A DNA stretch of 25,192 bases from Acidimicrobiales bacterium (GTDB lineage: Bacteria; Actinomycetota; Acidimicrobiia; Acidimicrobiales; Poriferisodalaceae): positions 1-25,192 of the forward strand of contig JAGQSP010000177.1 in the NCBI GenBank assembly GCA_020439485.1. The letters run 5' to 3'. A program made the translations under genes and the position numbers. The notes under the pieces are model-generated. The model did no database searches. It saw only the letters and a list, made by a program, of their open reading frames with translations, and had not been told where the DNA came from. Below, in pieces: positions 23,547 to 25,192 of this stretch (position 1 is its first letter; every line of letters begins with the position of its first letter).

Positions 23547-23671
23547 CGAAGTGTCTGTCTGCAGCGCCCCTATAGGGGCGCTGCGCCAGCCCACCTCGGG
23601 TGGGCGGTGCCGTGTGCTCGGGGGCGTCCTGTCCCGGCGCCCCGATAGGGGCGCCAGGGACAGACACTTCG
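23547..23671. repeat. Composite element: three hairpins between 13-bp inverted repeats
   Basis: Ends CGAAGTGTCTGTC (23547-23559) and GACAGACACTTCG (23659-23671) are perfect inverted repeats. Inside are three hairpins: a perfect 24-nt palindrome at 23561-23584 (arms GCAGCGCCCC/GGGGCGCTGC around TATA), a 7-bp stem GCCCACC/GGTGGGC at 23589-23605, and GGCGCCCC-GATA-GGGGCGCC at 23636-23655, the last extended by CTGTCCC/GGGACAG. The two GCGCCCC hairpins are related to each other. The element fills the gap between two convergent genes, so it may act as a bidirectional terminator, but its layout is that of a REPIN- or MITE-like dispersed repeat. Confidence 0.85.
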
Positions 23672-23696
23672 GAAGGGGGGCAAGCGGGCGGCGGTG

Positions 23697-25192
23697 TTAC
23701 TGGAAGTCGAGGCCGTCGAAGTCGCCCGACTGGCGCCAGGCCTCGATGTAGTCAAAATAAGCGACCGGGCCCTCGGGGTAGCCGACGGTGTTCAGCAGAC
23801 CGCGACGGCCGGTGTCTTGACCCTCGTTGTTGTAGTACCCGGGGGTGCATTCGAGGTTGCCCGCGAAGCGTCGCCCCCCGCCTTCGAGCCGCTCAACCCA
23901 CGCGTTCTCTGCCTCGGCGGTGACCTCGACGCGCTGTGCGCCGACGTCGAGGGCGTGTCGAACCACGGTTGCGATAGTGGCTGCGGTGTCGGTGAGGTTG
24001 GACGGGATGTTCGAGATCAGGTTGGCGCCCTGATTGGGCTGCACCACGAACAGGTTCGGGAAACCGTGCACGTGGACGCCGTGCAGTGTTCGCATCCCTT
24101 CGGCCCAGTGCTGGGACAGCGCTTCGCCATCGCGGCCGAAGGTCTCGAAACCGGCTCGCCTCGAGTAATCGGTGCCCACCTCGAAACCCGAGGCGAAGAT
24201 GATGCAGTCGAGTTCGTAGTGGGTGTCGCCCACCCAGACGCCGGTTGCATCGATTCGCGACACACCCTTGCCGTCGGTGTCGACTAGTGACACCGACGGC
24301 GAGTTGAACGCCTGCAGGTACTGGTCGTGGAAGCACGGGCGCTTGCAGAGCTGGCGATACCAGGGCTTCAGCGCCTCGGCCGTGGCCGGGTCGTTGACTA
24401 TGGCATCGACCCTGGCGCGAATCTCCTCCATCTTCTCGTCATCGGTCTCGTGGTAGGCACGTTCCATGGCGGCGGGCGAGAACTCGCCGAACTGGACCAC
24501 CCGGTCTCTGATGCGCTGGCTGATGTCGGTCCAGCCGTCTTGCACGAGGTCTTCGTCGGTGAAGCCACCCGTCTGCAGGATGGTGAAGTTGCGCTTCCAC
24601 TCTTCCTGCCATCCGGGCCCGAGCGAGGAGAACCATTCGGGGTCGATGGGTCGGTTGTTTCGGACGTCGATGGAAGACGGTGTGCGCTGGAAGACGAACA
24701 GTTGACCGCACGACCGGGCCAGGTGGGGAATGCACTGAACGGCGGTGGCTCCGGTGCCGATGATGCCCACCCGCTTGTCGGCGAGGCCGTCGAGCGGCTC
24801 TCCGTCGGGGCTTCCGCCCGTATACGCATAGTCCCAGCGGCTGGTGTGAAAGGCGTGACCCTCGAAGGTCTCGATGCCCTCGATGCCCGGCAGCTTGGGC
24901 CGATGTAGCGGGCCGGTGCCCATGGCGACGAACCTGGCGCGCATCCGGTCGCCTCGGTTGGTGTGGATGATCCACCTGGCCGCCGAGTCGTCCCACTCGA
25001 GTTTGGTGACCTCGGTCGACAGGCATGCGTTGTCGTACAGGCCAAAGTGGCGAGCGATGTTGAGCGAGTGTTCGAGCATCTCGGGCCCGTGCGTGTACTT
25101 CTCGGTGGGCATGTGGCCCACCTCTTCCAGCAGCGGCAGATAGATCATGGCGGCGGTGTCGCACTGGGCGCCGGGGTAGCGATTCCAGTACC
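23697..25192 (-). CDS. Flavin-containing (Baeyer-Villiger-type) monooxygenase, 5' end outside the window
   Basis: The last 497 codons or so of a class B flavoprotein monooxygenase; the frame runs off the window end. The visible N-terminus, YWNRYPGAQCD, is the conserved segment just after the first FAD-binding motif, so roughly the first 60-90 residues lie outside. An internal ATG at 25148 is therefore not the start. FEGHAFHTSRWDY matches the Baeyer-Villiger fingerprint FxGxxxHxxxW(P/D), and GIIGTGATAVQ is the NADPH-binding Rossmann motif. The C-terminal part, with FASGFEVGTDYSRR and FPNLFVVQPNQGANL, fits the same family. It would insert oxygen next to a ketone, for example in steroid or cyclic-ketone breakdown. 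Confidence 0.92.
   Translation of the reverse strand, partial: YWNRYPGAQCDTAAMIYLPLLEEVGHMPTEKYTHGPEMLEHSLNIARHFGLYDNACLSTEVTKLEWDDSAARWIIHTNRGDRMRARFVAMGTGPLHRPKLPGIEGIETFEGHAFHTSRWDYAYTGGSPDGEPLDGLADKRVGIIGTGATAVQCIPHLARSCGQLFVFQRTPSSIDVRNNRPIDPEWFSSLGPGWQEEWKRNFTILQTGGFTDEDLVQDGWTDISQRIRDRVVQFGEFSPAAMERAYHETDDEKMEEIRARVDAIVNDPATAEALKPWYRQLCKRPCFHDQYLQAFNSPSVSLVDTDGKGVSRIDATGVWVGDTHYELDCIIFASGFEVGTDYSRRAGFETFGRDGEALSQHWAEGMRTLHGVHVHGFPNLFVVQPNQGANLISNIPSNLTDTAATIATVVRHALDVGAQRVEVTAEAENAWVERLEGGGRRFAGNLECTPGYYNNEGQDTGRRGLLNTVGYPEGPVAYFDYIEAWRQSGDFDGLDFQ

Overview
The window is high-GC DNA packed with about 22 protein genes, frequent GTG starts and many stop/start overlaps of 1 to 4 nt. The gene families (DesK/NarL two-component pair, LCP cell-wall protein, LLM flavin oxidoreductase, P450 with TetR, HspR-type heat-shock operator) point to an actinobacterium. 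An Acidimicrobiia-like environmental lineage is my guess from overall style, not something the sequence proves. No tRNA, rRNA, CRISPR array, insertion sequence or phage gene was seen; this is chromosomal metabolic and regulatory territory.

Layout. 1-806: end of a META-domain lipoprotein. 811-2585 (minus): a cytochrome P450 followed by a TetR regulator, overlapping by 4 nt, with a 14-bp palindrome in front. 2708-8125 (plus): a histidine kinase, a response regulator, an ABC ATPase and a large FtsX-type permease, ending at a strong terminator. Two near-identical 22-bp dyads, one before the kinase and one before the ABC genes, look like the binding sites of this response regulator. 8287-10831 (plus): a quinone-reductase-like MDR enzyme, a NUDT19-like Nudix hydrolase and a MaoC-like protein, with overlapping ends. 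10837-11506: an hsp20 gene with an HspR/HAIR-like operator, whose last codons run into a 32-bp-period tandem repeat. 11559-12739 (minus): a VOC protein and a GNAT acetyltransferase. 12801-13460 (plus): a PPOX flavoprotein. 13461-15840 (minus): a zinc alcohol dehydrogenase and a class V aminotransferase-like protein. 15935-18226 (plus): a large arylsulfatase, divergent from the dehydrogenase across a perfect-arm inverted repeat. 18321-19891 (plus): an Asp/Glu-racemase family protein and an enoyl-CoA hydratase. 19907-21615 (minus): a TetR regulator and an SsuD-like monooxygenase, behind a 39-bp dyad. 21703-23525 (plus): a class I glutamine amidotransferase and an LCP protein. 23547-23671: a composite element of three hairpins between 13-bp inverted repeats. 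23697 to the end (minus): a Baeyer-Villiger-type flavin monooxygenase cut by the window edge.

Most catabolic genes (P450, BVMO-like, LLM, MDR, enoyl-CoA hydratase, MaoC-like, Nudix, sulfatase) fit breakdown of varied organic and sulfur compounds through CoA intermediates, but they form separate small operons rather than one visible pathway. I do not see a clearly novel multi-gene system. The strongest leads are in the noncoding DNA: the paired response-regulator dyads, the hsp20-linked tandem repeat, the three-hairpin element and the large TetR operator.
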